The notes below the pieces were generated by a model, which ran no database searches, was not told the origin of the DNA, and saw only the letters and a list, made by a program, of their open reading frames with translations. Below are positions 51,957-60,007 of a DNA stretch of 64,000 bases, piece after piece (within the stretch, counting starts at the first letter, position 1; every line of letters begins with the position of its first letter). The position numbers and the translations under genes are program-made. Source of the DNA: Sphingomonadales bacterium UBA2369 (GTDB lineage: Bacteria; Pseudomonadota; Alphaproteobacteria; Sphingomonadales; Sphingomonadaceae); the NCBI GenBank assembly GCA_002344055.1, contig DDTH01000008.1, positions 128,855 through 192,854 of the forward strand. The letters run 5' to 3'.

Positions 51957-53194
51957 TCCCCGAACACGATGTCCATCGCGCCCAATATGGCGGTGGTGTC
52001 GGCGAGCATGTGGCCGCGGCTCATCATGTCCATTGCCTGCAGGTGGCTGAAGGCGGTGGGGCGGATCTTGACCCGGTACGGCTTGTTGCTGCCGTCGGCG
52101 ACGATGTAGACGCCGAACTCGCCCTTGGGGCTTTCGGTCGCGACATAGACTTCGCCGACGGGGACGTGGAAGCCTTCGGTGTAGAGCTTGAAGTGGTGGA
52201 TGAGCGCTTCCATCGACTGCTTCATCTCGGCGCGCTTGGGCGGCACGACCTTACGGTCGAGCGAGGCGACCGGGCCCTCCGGCATCTCATTGAGGCATTG
52301 CCGCATGATCCGCGCCGACTGATAGACCTCCTCCACGCGCACCATGAAGCGATCGTAGCAGTCGAACTTCGTGCCGACCGGAACGTCGAACTCCATGCGG
52401 CCATAAACGTCGTAGGGCTGGCTCTTCCGGATGTCCCAGGGAATGCCGGAGCCGCGGATCATCGGGCCGGAGAAGCCCCATTTCAGCGCGTCTTCCTTGC
52501 TGACCACGGCGATGTCGACGTTGCGCTGCTTGAAGATGCGATTGTCCGCGACCAGGCTGATCGCATCGCCGAACAGGCGCGGCAGGCGGGTGTCGAGCCA
52601 GTCGCCTATGTCGGTCAGCAGCTTCAGCGGCACGTCCTGGTGGACGCCGCCGGGGCGCAGATAATTGTGGTGCATGCGCGCGCCGGACATGCGCTCGAAG
52701 AAATTGAGGCAATCCTCGCGCAGCTCGAACATCCACAGGTTCGGCGTCATCGCGCCCACGTCCATCACATGCGCGCCGAGGTTCAGCATGTGATTGGAGA
52801 TGCGGGTCAGCTCGGCGAAGAAGACGCGCAGATACTGGCCCCGGAGCGGCACTTCGAGATCGAGCAGTTTCTCAATCCCCAGCACGAAGCTGTGCTCCAT
52901 CGCGAGCGGCGAGCAATAATCCAGCCGGTCGAAATAGGGCAGAGCCTGCATGTAGGTCTTGTATTCGATCAATTTCTCGGTGCCGCGGTGGAGCAGGCCG
53001 ACATGCGGGTCGAGCCGCTCGACGATCTCGCCGTCCAGTTCCATCACCAGGCGCAGCACGCCGTGCGCGGCCGGGTGCTGCGGGCCGAAATTGATCGTGT
53101 AATTCTGGATTTCCACATCGCCGACGCTGGGGTCGGCGGGCGTCGTTTCCGCGCGCATCGCCTCGATCCCGGCGTCCAACTGAGACGCGCTCAT
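51944..53194 (-). CDS. nuoD: NADH-quinone oxidoreductase subunit D
   Basis: NuoD forms part of the quinone-binding cavity. The 416-residue protein shows the hallmark NFGPQHPAAHGVLRL, HVGLLHRGTEKLIE and RPGGVHQDVP. C-terminal residues KIRPTAFSHLQAMDMMSRGH are typical of the subunit. It overlaps nuoC by 4 bp. Confidence 0.97.
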   Translation of the reverse strand: MSASQLDAGIEAMRAETTPADPSVGDVEIQNYTINFGPQHPAAHGVLRLVMELDGEIVERLDPHVGLLHRGTEKLIEYKTYMQALPYFDRLDYCSPLAMEHSFVLGIEKLLDLEVPLRGQYLRVFFAELTRISNHMLNLGAHVMDVGAMTPNLWMFELREDCLNFFERMSGARMHHNYLRPGGVHQDVPLKLLTDIGDWLDTRLPRLFGDAISLVADNRIFKQRNVDIAVVSKEDALKWGFSGPMIRGSGIPWDIRKSQPYDVYGRMEFDVPVGTKFDCYDRFMVRVEEVYQSARIMRQCLNEMPEGPVASLDRKVVPPKRAEMKQSMEALIHHFKLYTEGFHVPVGEVYVATESPKGEFGVYIVADGSNKPYRVKIRPTAFSHLQAMDMMSRGHMLADTTAILGAMDIVFGECDR

Positions 53195-53850
53195 TTCTTC
53201 TCTCCCGCCGCGGCCGGTGTCGGCGCGCCGGGCGCCTCGCCTTCGACCTTCTCGTCGCCGGGAAGGATATATTCCGCGCCTTCCCAGGGGCTGAGGAAGT
53301 CGAACGAGCGGAAATCCTGGGCCAGCTTCACCGGCTCATAGACGACGCGCTTCTGCTCTTCGGAATAACGCAGCTCCACATAGCCGGTCAGCGGGAAATC
53401 CTTGCGCTGCGGATGGCCGGTGAAGCCGTAATCGGTGAGGATGCGGCGCAGATCCGGATTGCCGGCGAACAGCACACCGTACATGTCGAACACTTCACGC
53501 TCGAGCCAGCCGGCGACCGGGAAGATGTCCACGATCGACGGCACCGGCTTTTCCTCGTCGGTCGAGACGCGGATGCGGATGCGGTGATTCTTCGTGACCG
53601 ACAGCAGGTGGTAGACGACCTCGAAACGCTCCTCGCGCTCGGGATAGTCGACCCCGGCAATCTCCATCAGCTGCTGATACTCGAACTCGCTCTGCAGCGT
53701 GGCGATGACGTCGGCGATGCTCTCGCGACGAACATCGATCGACACTTCGCCGACCGCATCCTTGGCGGACAGGAAAGCGTCGCCGATCGCGGCTTTCACC
53801 GCGTCGACGATTCCCTCGCGCACGGGGACCAGCGGGGCCGGGCTAGCCAC
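53191..53850 (-). CDS. nuoC: NADH-quinone oxidoreductase subunit C
   Basis: NuoC packs on NuoD in the Q-module. The GTG at 53850 (VASPAPLVPVREGI), with GGAGG 4 bp upstream, gives 219 residues; the in-frame extension upstream of it is not family-like. Motifs are EREVFDMYGVLFAGNPDLRRIL and YGFTGHPQRKDFPLTGYVE. The C-terminal tail PAAAGEKK is low complexity. It overlaps the 69-residue ORF by 8 bp. Confidence 0.95.
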   Translation of the reverse strand: MASPAPLVPVREGIVDAVKAAIGDAFLSAKDAVGEVSIDVRRESIADVIATLQSEFEYQQLMEIAGVDYPEREERFEVVYHLLSVTKNHRIRIRVSTDEEKPVPSIVDIFPVAGWLEREVFDMYGVLFAGNPDLRRILTDYGFTGHPQRKDFPLTGYVELRYSEEQKRVVYEPVKLAQDFRSFDFLSPWEGAEYILPGDEKVEGEAPGAPTPAAAGEKK

Positions 53851-54052
53851 GGGCCCTCCAGTGCGCCCGATAATAGAGCACGAACAACATGATCCCAGCG
53901 ATCGCGGCCACAACCGGCGCAACCGCGATCGCCCAGACCGGCAGCTTCTCAGCCGTGGCGGGCCAAATCCGCACGATGACGGACGGCAGCGACCCGGCCA
54001 GCACAACCAGTGCGAGCAGGATCAAAGAGGGATGCCGGCGCAGCAGGCTCAT
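53843..54052 (-). CDS. 69-residue two-helix membrane protein between nuoB and nuoC
   Basis: The protein starts MSLLRRHPSLILLALVVLAG, with a basic N-terminus and a first helix, then a second helix (about residues 40-60) ending in YRAHWRARG. It overlaps nuoB by 4 bp (ATGA) and nuoC by 8 bp. It has no known counterpart in complex I. The tight overlaps argue that it is a real gene. Confidence 0.63.
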   Translation of the reverse strand: MSLLRRHPSLILLALVVLAGSLPSVIVRIWPATAEKLPVWAIAVAPVVAAIAGIMLFVLYYRAHWRARG

Positions 54053-54606
54053 CGTTCGATCGTCCCGTCCCGGCGGATTTTACGCTGCAATTGCATGATG
54101 CCGTACAGCAGAGCCTCGGCGGTCGGCGGGCAGCCGGGGACGTAGATGTCCACCGGTACGATCCGGTCGCAGCCGCGCACGACGCTGTAGCTGTAATGAT
54201 AATAGCCGCCGCCATTGGCGCAGCTGCCCATCGAGATGACGTAGCGCGGCTCCGACATCTGATCGTAAACGCGACGCAGGGCGGGAGCCATCTTGTTGCA
54301 GAGCGTCCCGGCGACGATCATCACGTCCGACTGGCGCGGGCTCGCGCGCGGGGCGGCGCCGAACCGCTCCAGATCGTAGCGCGGCATGTTCACATGGATC
54401 ATCTCCACCGCGCAACAGGCGAGACCGAAGGTCATCCACCAGAGCGAACCGGTGCGTGCCCACTGGAACAATTCCTCGGTCGAAGTGACGAGGAAACCCT
54501 TGTCGCTGACCTCCGACTGGATCTGGTCGAAGATATAGGGATCGGGCGGCGTGCCGTCGGCGGGGGCCGTCATCGGCTGCCCGCGGGCGTCGAGGATCAC
54601 TCCCAT
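54049..54606 (-). CDS. nuoB: NADH-quinone oxidoreductase subunit B
   Basis: NuoB holds the terminal cluster N2 that reduces quinone. The start is the ATG at 54606, overlapping the nuoA end by 10 bp, giving 185 residues. Ligand Cys lie in FGLACCAVEM (tandem CC), MGSCANGGGYYHY and YVPGCPPTAEALLYG. The loop GTLCNKMAPALRRVYDQM is also typical. Confidence 0.97.
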   Translation of the reverse strand: MGVILDARGQPMTAPADGTPPDPYIFDQIQSEVSDKGFLVTSTEELFQWARTGSLWWMTFGLACCAVEMIHVNMPRYDLERFGAAPRASPRQSDVMIVAGTLCNKMAPALRRVYDQMSEPRYVISMGSCANGGGYYHYSYSVVRGCDRIVPVDIYVPGCPPTAEALLYGIMQLQRKIRRDGTIER

Positions 54607-54977
54607 TCGAGCGCTCCCTTCTTCCACGCATAAGCGAAACCGAGCGCCAGTTCGACCAGGAACACCATCATCGCCGCCCAGCCGGTCCAGCCGATCTCCT
54701 CCAGGCTCACCGCCCAGGGGAAGAGGAAGGCCGCTTCCAGATCGAAGATGATGAACAGGATCGCGACCAGATAGAAGCGCACGTCGAACTGCGAACGGCT
54801 GTCCTCGAAGGCGGGAAAGCCGCATTCATATTCCGCGACCTTGTCCGGATAGGGATTGTGCGAGCCAGTGAACCGCGACGCGATCATCGGCAGCACGACG
54901 AACGCGACGCTGAGGGCCAGCGCAACGCCGAGGAACAGCAGGATCGGCAGGTAACCGGCGGCGACTGACGACGCCAT
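54597..54977 (-). CDS. nuoA: NADH-quinone oxidoreductase subunit A
   Basis: NuoA has three transmembrane helices and is the first gene of the operon. The ATG at 54977 (MASSVAAGYLPILLFLGVAL) gives 126 residues. Conserved parts are EYECGFPAFEDSRSQFDVRF and FIIFDLEAAFLFPWAV. A possible promoter lies about 40 bp upstream. Confidence 0.96.
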   Translation of the reverse strand: MASSVAAGYLPILLFLGVALALSVAFVVLPMIASRFTGSHNPYPDKVAEYECGFPAFEDSRSQFDVRFYLVAILFIIFDLEAAFLFPWAVSLEEIGWTGWAAMMVFLVELALGFAYAWKKGALEWE

Positions 54978-55017
54978 AATACAGGGACTCCCGCAGGGGA
55001 AAAACGCGTTGGCCGCG

Positions 55018-55046
55018 CTCTTAGGACGGGGTGTTTGGGGACGCAA
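55018..55046 (-). promoter_or_regulatory. Possible nuo operon promoter
   Basis: On the minus strand TTGCGT (55046-55041) and TAAGAG (55023-55018) are separated by 17 bp, a fair match to a sigma-70-type promoter. The implied start site gives a leader of about 35-40 nt to nuoA. The match is moderate, so this is tentative. Confidence 0.35.
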
Positions 55047-55190
55047 GGCTCGCAGAGCGCTCACGCTTTCGTCGCGCCGGAAGTGTGGTCCGGCGGCTTC
55101 GTCGCGCATTCGTCCGAACGCATCGCTGCGGCGCAGCAACTGGCGAGCGATTCTGCCATGCGGGCCGTGAAGCAAGAGGACCAGCACACA

Positions 55191-55685
55191 ATGTCGCATT
55201 TCCTTATCGACGGCACGATTACCACCGCCAGGCTGAAGCACCGGCTGATCGGCGGCGCGGTCTACACCGACGTTACGGTTCGGCAGGATGACGGCGACCA
55301 GCGCCGTATCGGTTCCATGATGGTGCTCAACGACCTGAAGCACGCGATGATTCCGGGCGCGCGCGGCCGATTCTATTTCCACAACGTGCTGGGCACGAAG
55401 GGTATTCACGGCTTCCGGCCACTGGCTGGTGCGGGGCTGGGTTCGTTTCCGGGCCGTTGGATCGTCATGACCCTCATCATCGGCCTGCTCAACCTGTCGA
55501 TGGTCGCTGGCTGGCTGCTGCTCGGCGAGGGCTTTGGCTCGTTCACCTTCGCGACGGGCCTGATCTGCCTGACCCTGTCCGCAGCCTATACGGTCGTCAG
55601 CAACGCCGCGATGCGGGCCTATCGCGCCGACGATGCACTCGGGCCGAATTCGGGCAAGCTGCGTCCGGCCGTCGCGCGGGGCTGA
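55191..55685 (+). CDS. Membrane protein, first of a paralogous pair
   Basis: Starting at the ATG at 55191 (MSHFLIDGTITTARLKHRLI), after AGAGGA, the protein has 164 residues. The soluble N-terminal half (RRIGSMMVLNDLKHAMIPGARGRFYFHNVLG) is followed by two transmembrane helices (about residues 90-112 and 118-138). The next gene encodes a protein of the same length and layout. No family is recognised; a role at the membrane is all that can be inferred. It diverges from nuoA. Confidence 0.7.
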   Translation: MSHFLIDGTITTARLKHRLIGGAVYTDVTVRQDDGDQRRIGSMMVLNDLKHAMIPGARGRFYFHNVLGTKGIHGFRPLAGAGLGSFPGRWIVMTLIIGLLNLSMVAGWLLLGEGFGSFTFATGLICLTLSAAYTVVSNAAMRAYRADDALGPNSGKLRPAVARG

Positions 55686-55815
55686 GCACCGTCCGTTTCG
55701 TCTACGAAATCGTCATCCTCGCCGCTTGATCGCCGCCTTGCGCGCCAGCGTCGAACGAACCTGTCGATCCATTCATCCACCCGGCAGTGTCATTCTCAGT
55801 CAAGGAGTGACGACT

Positions 55816-56310
55816 ATGATGAACCGCCCGGTCGAAGGAACAGTGTTGAGCGCAAGGCTCAAGCACGCAGCGTTCGGCGAGCATGTGTTCGGCGATGTCG
55901 TCATCCGCCTGCGCGACGGCAGCGAGCGCGAGATCGGCAAGGTCAGCGCCGCGAACGACCTCGCCGACGTACTGACGCCGGGCCGCGAAGGCTGCTTCTA
56001 CTTCCACGATGTGATGGGCGCGCAGGGCCTGCACGCTTATCGTGCGAGCGGCGAGACCGAACATGTGGCCTTCCCCAAACGGGTCGAGCGCATGTTCTTC
56101 ATCATCGCCTTGCTGAACCTTGGCCTCGTGTCGGTGTTCCTGTCGGGCGAATGGGGCCTGCCCCTGGTGCCGCTGACGCTCGGCGTCATGGCGACCGCCG
56201 CCTGGGCGATCATGCGCGGCAGCCGGGAGGCGTTGCTGCACGATCTGCGGTACGAGAGCCGGATGATGGCTCGCAGCCACCGCCGCGCGGTGATGAACGG
56301 CTACGCCTGA
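55816..56310 (+). CDS. Membrane protein, second of a paralogous pair
   Basis: AAGGAG lies 8 bp before the ATG at 55816 (a second ATG follows). The 164-residue protein aligns with its neighbour: ARLKHAAFGEHVFGDVVIRL, NDLADVLTPGREGCFYFHDV and GLHAYRA against the matching segments there. Two transmembrane helices follow at the same positions. The gene pair probably arose by tandem duplication. The end overlaps the convergent monooxygenase-like gene by 10 bp. Confidence 0.72.
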   Translation: MMNRPVEGTVLSARLKHAAFGEHVFGDVVIRLRDGSEREIGKVSAANDLADVLTPGREGCFYFHDVMGAQGLHAYRASGETEHVAFPKRVERMFFIIALLNLGLVSVFLSGEWGLPLVPLTLGVMATAAWAIMRGSREALLHDLRYESRMMARSHRRAVMNGYA

Positions 56311-56612
56311 TCGTCCGGAAGGGCTGACGCGGCCCAGAGATTCTCGACAACGCTCAACCGTGTTTCGGACATGCGCGTCACGCCCGGCCACGGATCGCCG
56401 GATGGCGACGCCGCAAAGGCCGCATCGCGCGCCTCCAAAGACGGCCAGAGTGCGATGCCGACAAATTCGCCATTCTCGTCGCGGGTCAGGCAGGAACCTT
56501 GCGCGATGCCACCGGCGCGCAGCCGCAGGGTCGCGTCGCGCCACAGGGTACGAAAGCCGTCCTCATGCTCCGGCTCGACGCGCCAGCGATAGAGGATCGC
56601 GACGCCGCTCAT
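56301..56612 (-). CDS. Small antibiotic-biosynthesis-monooxygenase-like protein
   Basis: The 103-residue protein has the dimeric alpha/beta-barrel pattern: AILYRWRVEPEHEDGFRTLW and then GSCLTRDENGEFVGIALWPS. It resembles ABM-type or EthD-like proteins, whose substrates are very diverse. Its ATG overlaps the suhB stop (ATGA), so it is translated from the same message. Function is unknown. Confidence 0.68.
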   Translation of the reverse strand: MSGVAILYRWRVEPEHEDGFRTLWRDATLRLRAGGIAQGSCLTRDENGEFVGIALWPSLEARDAAFAASPSGDPWPGVTRMSETRLSVVENLWAASALPDDQA

Positions 56613-57430
56613 CCGCGCAAAGCGGCGCCGACCAATTTGTGCAGCTTGGAATGGATATTGTCGGTGGCGGCGAGCACCTGGCCGCTTTCGAGCGCGCGGT
56701 CGGCGCCGCGGAAATCGGTGACGAAGCCGCCAGCTTCCTTCACCAGCAAGATGCCGGCGGCGATGTCCCAGGTCTCCAGGCCTTCTTCCCAGAAGCCATC
56801 GTAACGCCCGGCCGCGACCCAGGCGAGATCGAGCGCGGCGGAACCGAAGCGGCGGATACCGGCCACTTCCGGCGCAACCGCGCCGAGCACCTTCTGGAAA
56901 CGCTCGGTGTCGCCATGGCCACGATAGGGAATGCCAGTGGCGATGAGGGTATCGGCGAGGTCGCGGCGCGACGACACGCGCAGGCGGCGGTCCTGCAGCC
57001 AGGCGCCCCTGCCCTTTTCCGCCCAGAAGCTTTCGTCGGTCAGCGGCTGATAGACCAGCCCCTGGCTGATCTCGCCCCAGCCATTTCCGCCGGGCTTCGG
57101 CTCCTGCACGGCGATCGAGATGGCGAAATGCGGGATGCCATGGATGAAGTTGCTGGTGCCGTCGATCGGATCGACGATCCAGCGCGGCTTGGTCGGATCG
57201 CCCTCGATCGCACCGCCTTCCTCCAGCAGCAGGCCCCAGCCGGGCCGGCCATGCTGCAATTCCTCGACGATCGTACGCTCAGCCTGGCGATCGGCGTTGG
57301 AGACGAAGTCGGCCGGCCCCTTGCGGCTGACCTGCAATTGCTCGACCTCGCCGAAATCGCGCCGGATCTTCGGCGCCGCCTTGCGCGCGGCGCGCTGCAT
57401 GACGGTGATCAGGCCTGAATGGGCTACCAT
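56609..57430 (-). CDS. suhB: Inositol monophosphatase family protein (SuhB-like)
   Basis: The 273-residue magnesium-dependent phosphatase shows the metal-binding motifs LLLEEGG, WIVDPIDGTSNFIHGIPHF and WDIAAGILLVKEAGG. SuhB hydrolyses inositol phosphates and, in some bacteria, joins the ribosomal antitermination complex. The start is canonical. It sits 5 bp after the efp stop, an arrangement common in this group. The length is typical. Confidence 0.93.
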   Translation of the reverse strand: MVAHSGLITVMQRAARKAAPKIRRDFGEVEQLQVSRKGPADFVSNADRQAERTIVEELQHGRPGWGLLLEEGGAIEGDPTKPRWIVDPIDGTSNFIHGIPHFAISIAVQEPKPGGNGWGEISQGLVYQPLTDESFWAEKGRGAWLQDRRLRVSSRRDLADTLIATGIPYRGHGDTERFQKVLGAVAPEVAGIRRFGSAALDLAWVAAGRYDGFWEEGLETWDIAAGILLVKEAGGFVTDFRGADRALESGQVLAATDNIHSKLHKLVGAALRG

Positions 57431-57435
57431 CTGAC

Positions 57436-57999
57436 TCAGTCCGCGCGGCGGACGTAGGTCTGCTCGTACACGTCGACGACGATCTTCGTGCCGCTGGAAA
57501 TGTGCGGCGGAACCATCACGCGGACGCCATTGTCGAGCATTGCCGGCTTGTAGCTGGACGAGGCGGTCTGCCCCTTCACCACGGCATCCGCCTCGACGAT
57601 CACCGCCTCGATCGTGTCGGGCAGCTGCACGCTGATCGCTTCCTCGTCATACAGCTCCATCACCACGTCCATCCCGTCCTGCAGGAAGGCGGCGGCGTCG
57701 CCGAGAAGGTCGCGCGGCAAATTGGTCTGCTCGTAGGTTTCCTTGTCCATGAAGGTCAGCATCTCGCCGTCCGCGAACAGGAACTGGAAATCCTTGGTAT
57801 CGAGCCGCACCTTCTCCACCGTCTCGGCGGAGCGGAAGCGGACATTGTTCTTGCGGCCGTCGCGGAGGTTCTTCAGCTCGACCTGCATATAGGCCCCGCC
57901 CTTGCCGGGCTGGGTGTGCTGAATCTTCACGGCGCGCCAGATGCCGCCTTCATATTCGATGATGTTGCCGGGACGAATCTCGACGGCGTTGATTTTCAT
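57436..57999 (-). CDS. efp: Elongation factor P
   Basis: EF-P rescues ribosomes stalled at polyproline stretches. The start is the ATG at 57999 (MKINAVEIRPGNIIEYEGG), giving 187 residues. The modified-Lys loop reads HTQPGKGGAYMQVE with the Lys at position 33, as in EF-P proteins whose Lys is beta-lysylated or otherwise changed; no modifying enzyme is in the window. The C-terminal VKGQTASSSYKPAMLDNGV is conserved. Confidence 0.96.
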   Translation of the reverse strand: MKINAVEIRPGNIIEYEGGIWRAVKIQHTQPGKGGAYMQVELKNLRDGRKNNVRFRSAETVEKVRLDTKDFQFLFADGEMLTFMDKETYEQTNLPRDLLGDAAAFLQDGMDVVMELYDEEAISVQLPDTIEAVIVEADAVVKGQTASSSYKPAMLDNGVRVMVPPHISSGTKIVVDVYEQTYVRRAD

Positions 58000-58030
58000 G
58001 GGATGCTCGCTGGTGGAAAACCAGCGGCGC

Positions 58031-58753
58031 TTAGCGGGCGCGGGCGCTCCGGGCAAGCAACGGGTACGGGTTCACCGGCGTGCCCTGATACCAGCGCTGC
58101 CCCGCCGACATTCGATAGACGGCGAAGTGCAGGTGCGGCCCGGCCGGGCTGGCATTGCCAGTGAAGCCGACGGTGCCGATATTCTGCCCCTGCTCGACCC
58201 GCTGGCCGACCGCGAGGCCCGGCGCGCGGGCGTCCAGATGGGCATAATAATGCACCCACTGATTGTCTTCGCTGCGGATGTAGATGGTGATGCCGCCGAG
58301 CCGGCTGTTGTGCAGCCGTTCCACCGTACCGGCGGCCGCGGCAAGAATGGGCGTGCCGCGCGGCGCCATGATGTCGATCGCATTGTGGACGCGGCTGCCA
58401 CCGCCGCGCGAGGCGCGGTAGGTATCGACCAGCGAGCGCGCCGCAATCCCTTCGACCGGGATGATCAGGCCGTTCTGCCCCGCGACCGGCACGGAGGATT
58501 CTCCGTCCGGACCGGGCGTCTCGGTCATGATCGTAGCCGCATCCATCTCCATCGCCGCGCCGGCATCGGCGGACGTCAGATTGCTGACCGGCTGGCCGGG
58601 TTGCTGGGCCGGCGCCTGCTGCTCGACGATCGGCGGGACCATGTCCACGCCTTCGCCGCCTGCGGCGCCACTATATATTGTGATCCAGAACGCGCTGGTC
58701 ACGACTGCTGTCGCGGTGATTACCCCCATAGTGCGGAAAGCTGAAACGGCCAT
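58031..58753 (-). CDS. M23-family peptidase, LytM-like
   Basis: The ATG at 58753 (MAVSAFRTMGVITATAVV) gives 240 residues; a longer TTG start at 58768 is less likely. One N-terminal transmembrane segment anchors it, then a linker rich in Gln/Pro and the LytM domain with HNAIDIMAPRGTPI and HLHFAVYRM, the zinc ligands His, Asp and HxH. Such enzymes cut peptidoglycan cross-bridges. The domain has all expected ligands and so may be active. It diverges from the AcoR-like regulator. Confidence 0.87.
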   Translation of the reverse strand: MAVSAFRTMGVITATAVVTSAFWITIYSGAAGGEGVDMVPPIVEQQAPAQQPGQPVSNLTSADAGAAMEMDAATIMTETPGPDGESSVPVAGQNGLIIPVEGIAARSLVDTYRASRGGGSRVHNAIDIMAPRGTPILAAAAGTVERLHNSRLGGITIYIRSEDNQWVHYYAHLDARAPGLAVGQRVEQGQNIGTVGFTGNASPAGPHLHFAVYRMSAGQRWYQGTPVNPYPLLARSARAR

Positions 58754-58906
58754 GGCTGGGCCAGTCAACCCACACCGCCACGGTAACGTTCCCGCTTACG
58801 ACAGGCCGCCCCGAGTCCGGGACGGCCCGCCTCCGCGAGCCGCAAGGCGACGTGCGATTTGACGTCGCGGCGCTCGTGGCGCATCCTTTCACCGGAGGTC
58901 GATTTG

Positions 58907-59860
58907 GTGAAATCCGGTCAGGATCATGCCGACGCGGTGTTCGATGCCGTGAGTTCGGCGAGCATGGCGGCGCGATCGGCAGTGGCCGCTTCCTGGTGCC
59001 GATCGGTCCTGCACCATGGCCTCGATCCGGCTGAGAGCAGCAAACGGGAATCAGTGGGCACACCCGCGCTCAACCGGCTTCTCGAGGCACACGAACCGCT
59101 CTTGCTCGCGGCCGCGCCGGTTCTCGACCAGGTCTTCCGCTCGGTCGGACGCTCCGGTTGCGGGGTCATTCTGAGCGACGCGCAGGGTATCATCATCGAC
59201 CGCCGCGTCGGCGACGGAGACGCCGTGGCGTTCGATGCCGTCGGTCTGATCGAAGGCGGACGCTGGGGCGAGGCCGAGGAAGGGACGAACGGCATCGGCA
59301 CCTGCCTCGCCGAGGGGCGGCCGGTCGTCATCCACCGCGACCAGCATTTCGCCAGCCGCAATATCGGTATCAGCTGCATGGATGCGCCGGTCCACGATCC
59401 GCAGGGGCGGCTGATCGCGGCGCTCGACGTGTCCAGCTGCCGCGACGATCACGGCCCGGCCATGGCGGAAATGATCGCCGCCCTGGTCCGCGACGCGGCG
59501 CGGCGGATCGAACGCGACTTTTTCTGCCGCCATTACGAGCCTGCCCGAATCGTCTTCCTGGGCGACGACGCGGCGGCGGGGACGGAATTGCTGGCCGTCG
59601 ACCAGGACGATCTGGTGATCGGTGCGAGTCGCGCGGCCCGTTTGCGATTTGGCCTTGGCGATGACGCCCTGTTCAAGCCCCGCCCGCTCGGCCAGCTGAC
59701 CGGCGACGGCGGCGAAGTGTCGTTCGAGCAGGGCGACCGCGGCGTGCTGCGCAAGGCGCTGGCGCAGGCCAATGGCAATGCCAGCGAGGCCGCGCGGCTG
59801 CTCGGGGTCGGCCGGGCGACGCTCTATCGCCGGATGGAACGGGCGGGCCTGAGGGGCTGA
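58907..59860 (+). CDS. AcoR-like regulator with GAF and Fis-type HTH but no AAA+ domain
   Basis: The GTG at 58907, with GGAGG 8 bp upstream, gives 317 residues. The N-terminal part matches AcoR-type regulators (AASWCRSVLHHGLDP), then a GAF domain with the signature EEGTNGIGTCLAEGRPVVIH. A PAS-like stretch follows (ELLAVDQDDLVIGASRAARL) and a C-terminal Fis HTH (NGNASEAARLLGVGRATLYRR). The central AAA+ sigma-54 activation domain with GAFTGA is absent. It therefore cannot be a classical sigma-54 activator. It probably controls the aldehyde/alcohol dehydrogenase operon next to it. Confidence 0.87.
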   Translation: MKSGQDHADAVFDAVSSASMAARSAVAASWCRSVLHHGLDPAESSKRESVGTPALNRLLEAHEPLLLAAAPVLDQVFRSVGRSGCGVILSDAQGIIIDRRVGDGDAVAFDAVGLIEGGRWGEAEEGTNGIGTCLAEGRPVVIHRDQHFASRNIGISCMDAPVHDPQGRLIAALDVSSCRDDHGPAMAEMIAALVRDAARRIERDFFCRHYEPARIVFLGDDAAAGTELLAVDQDDLVIGASRAARLRFGLGDDALFKPRPLGQLTGDGGEVSFEQGDRGVLRKALAQANGNASEAARLLGVGRATLYRRMERAGLRG

Positions 59861-59875
59861 ACCCTTTTTCCGCGC

Positions 59876-59899
59876 ACCTGTCTCAATAGCGAGACAGGT
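59876..59899. promoter_or_regulatory. 24-bp dyad between regulator and aldehyde dehydrogenase operon
   Basis: ACCTGTCTC (59876-59884) and GAGACAGGT (59891-59899) are perfect 9-bp arms around AATAGC. It lies 15 bp after the regulator stop and 109 bp before the dehydrogenase start. It could be the operator of the AcoR-like protein, or a terminator hairpin for that gene, though no U-run follows. A weak ATGACA/GAATAC pair lies downstream near 59943-59972. Confidence 0.55.
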
Positions 59900-60007
59900 T
59901 GCCCGCCGCCGCGCCGCCGCGCCCTTTCCGGCGGCACCGCCGCATGACAGCTTGCGGGCAACGACGCCGAATACGGCGCAGCCACCCTGGGATGAGGATA
60001 TTCGATC

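Noticed and set aside
59861..60007. Sigma-54 promoter before the aldehyde dehydrogenase gene
   Set aside because: No GG-N10-GC match with TGGCAC/TTGC was found, and the neighbouring regulator lacks the AAA+ domain.
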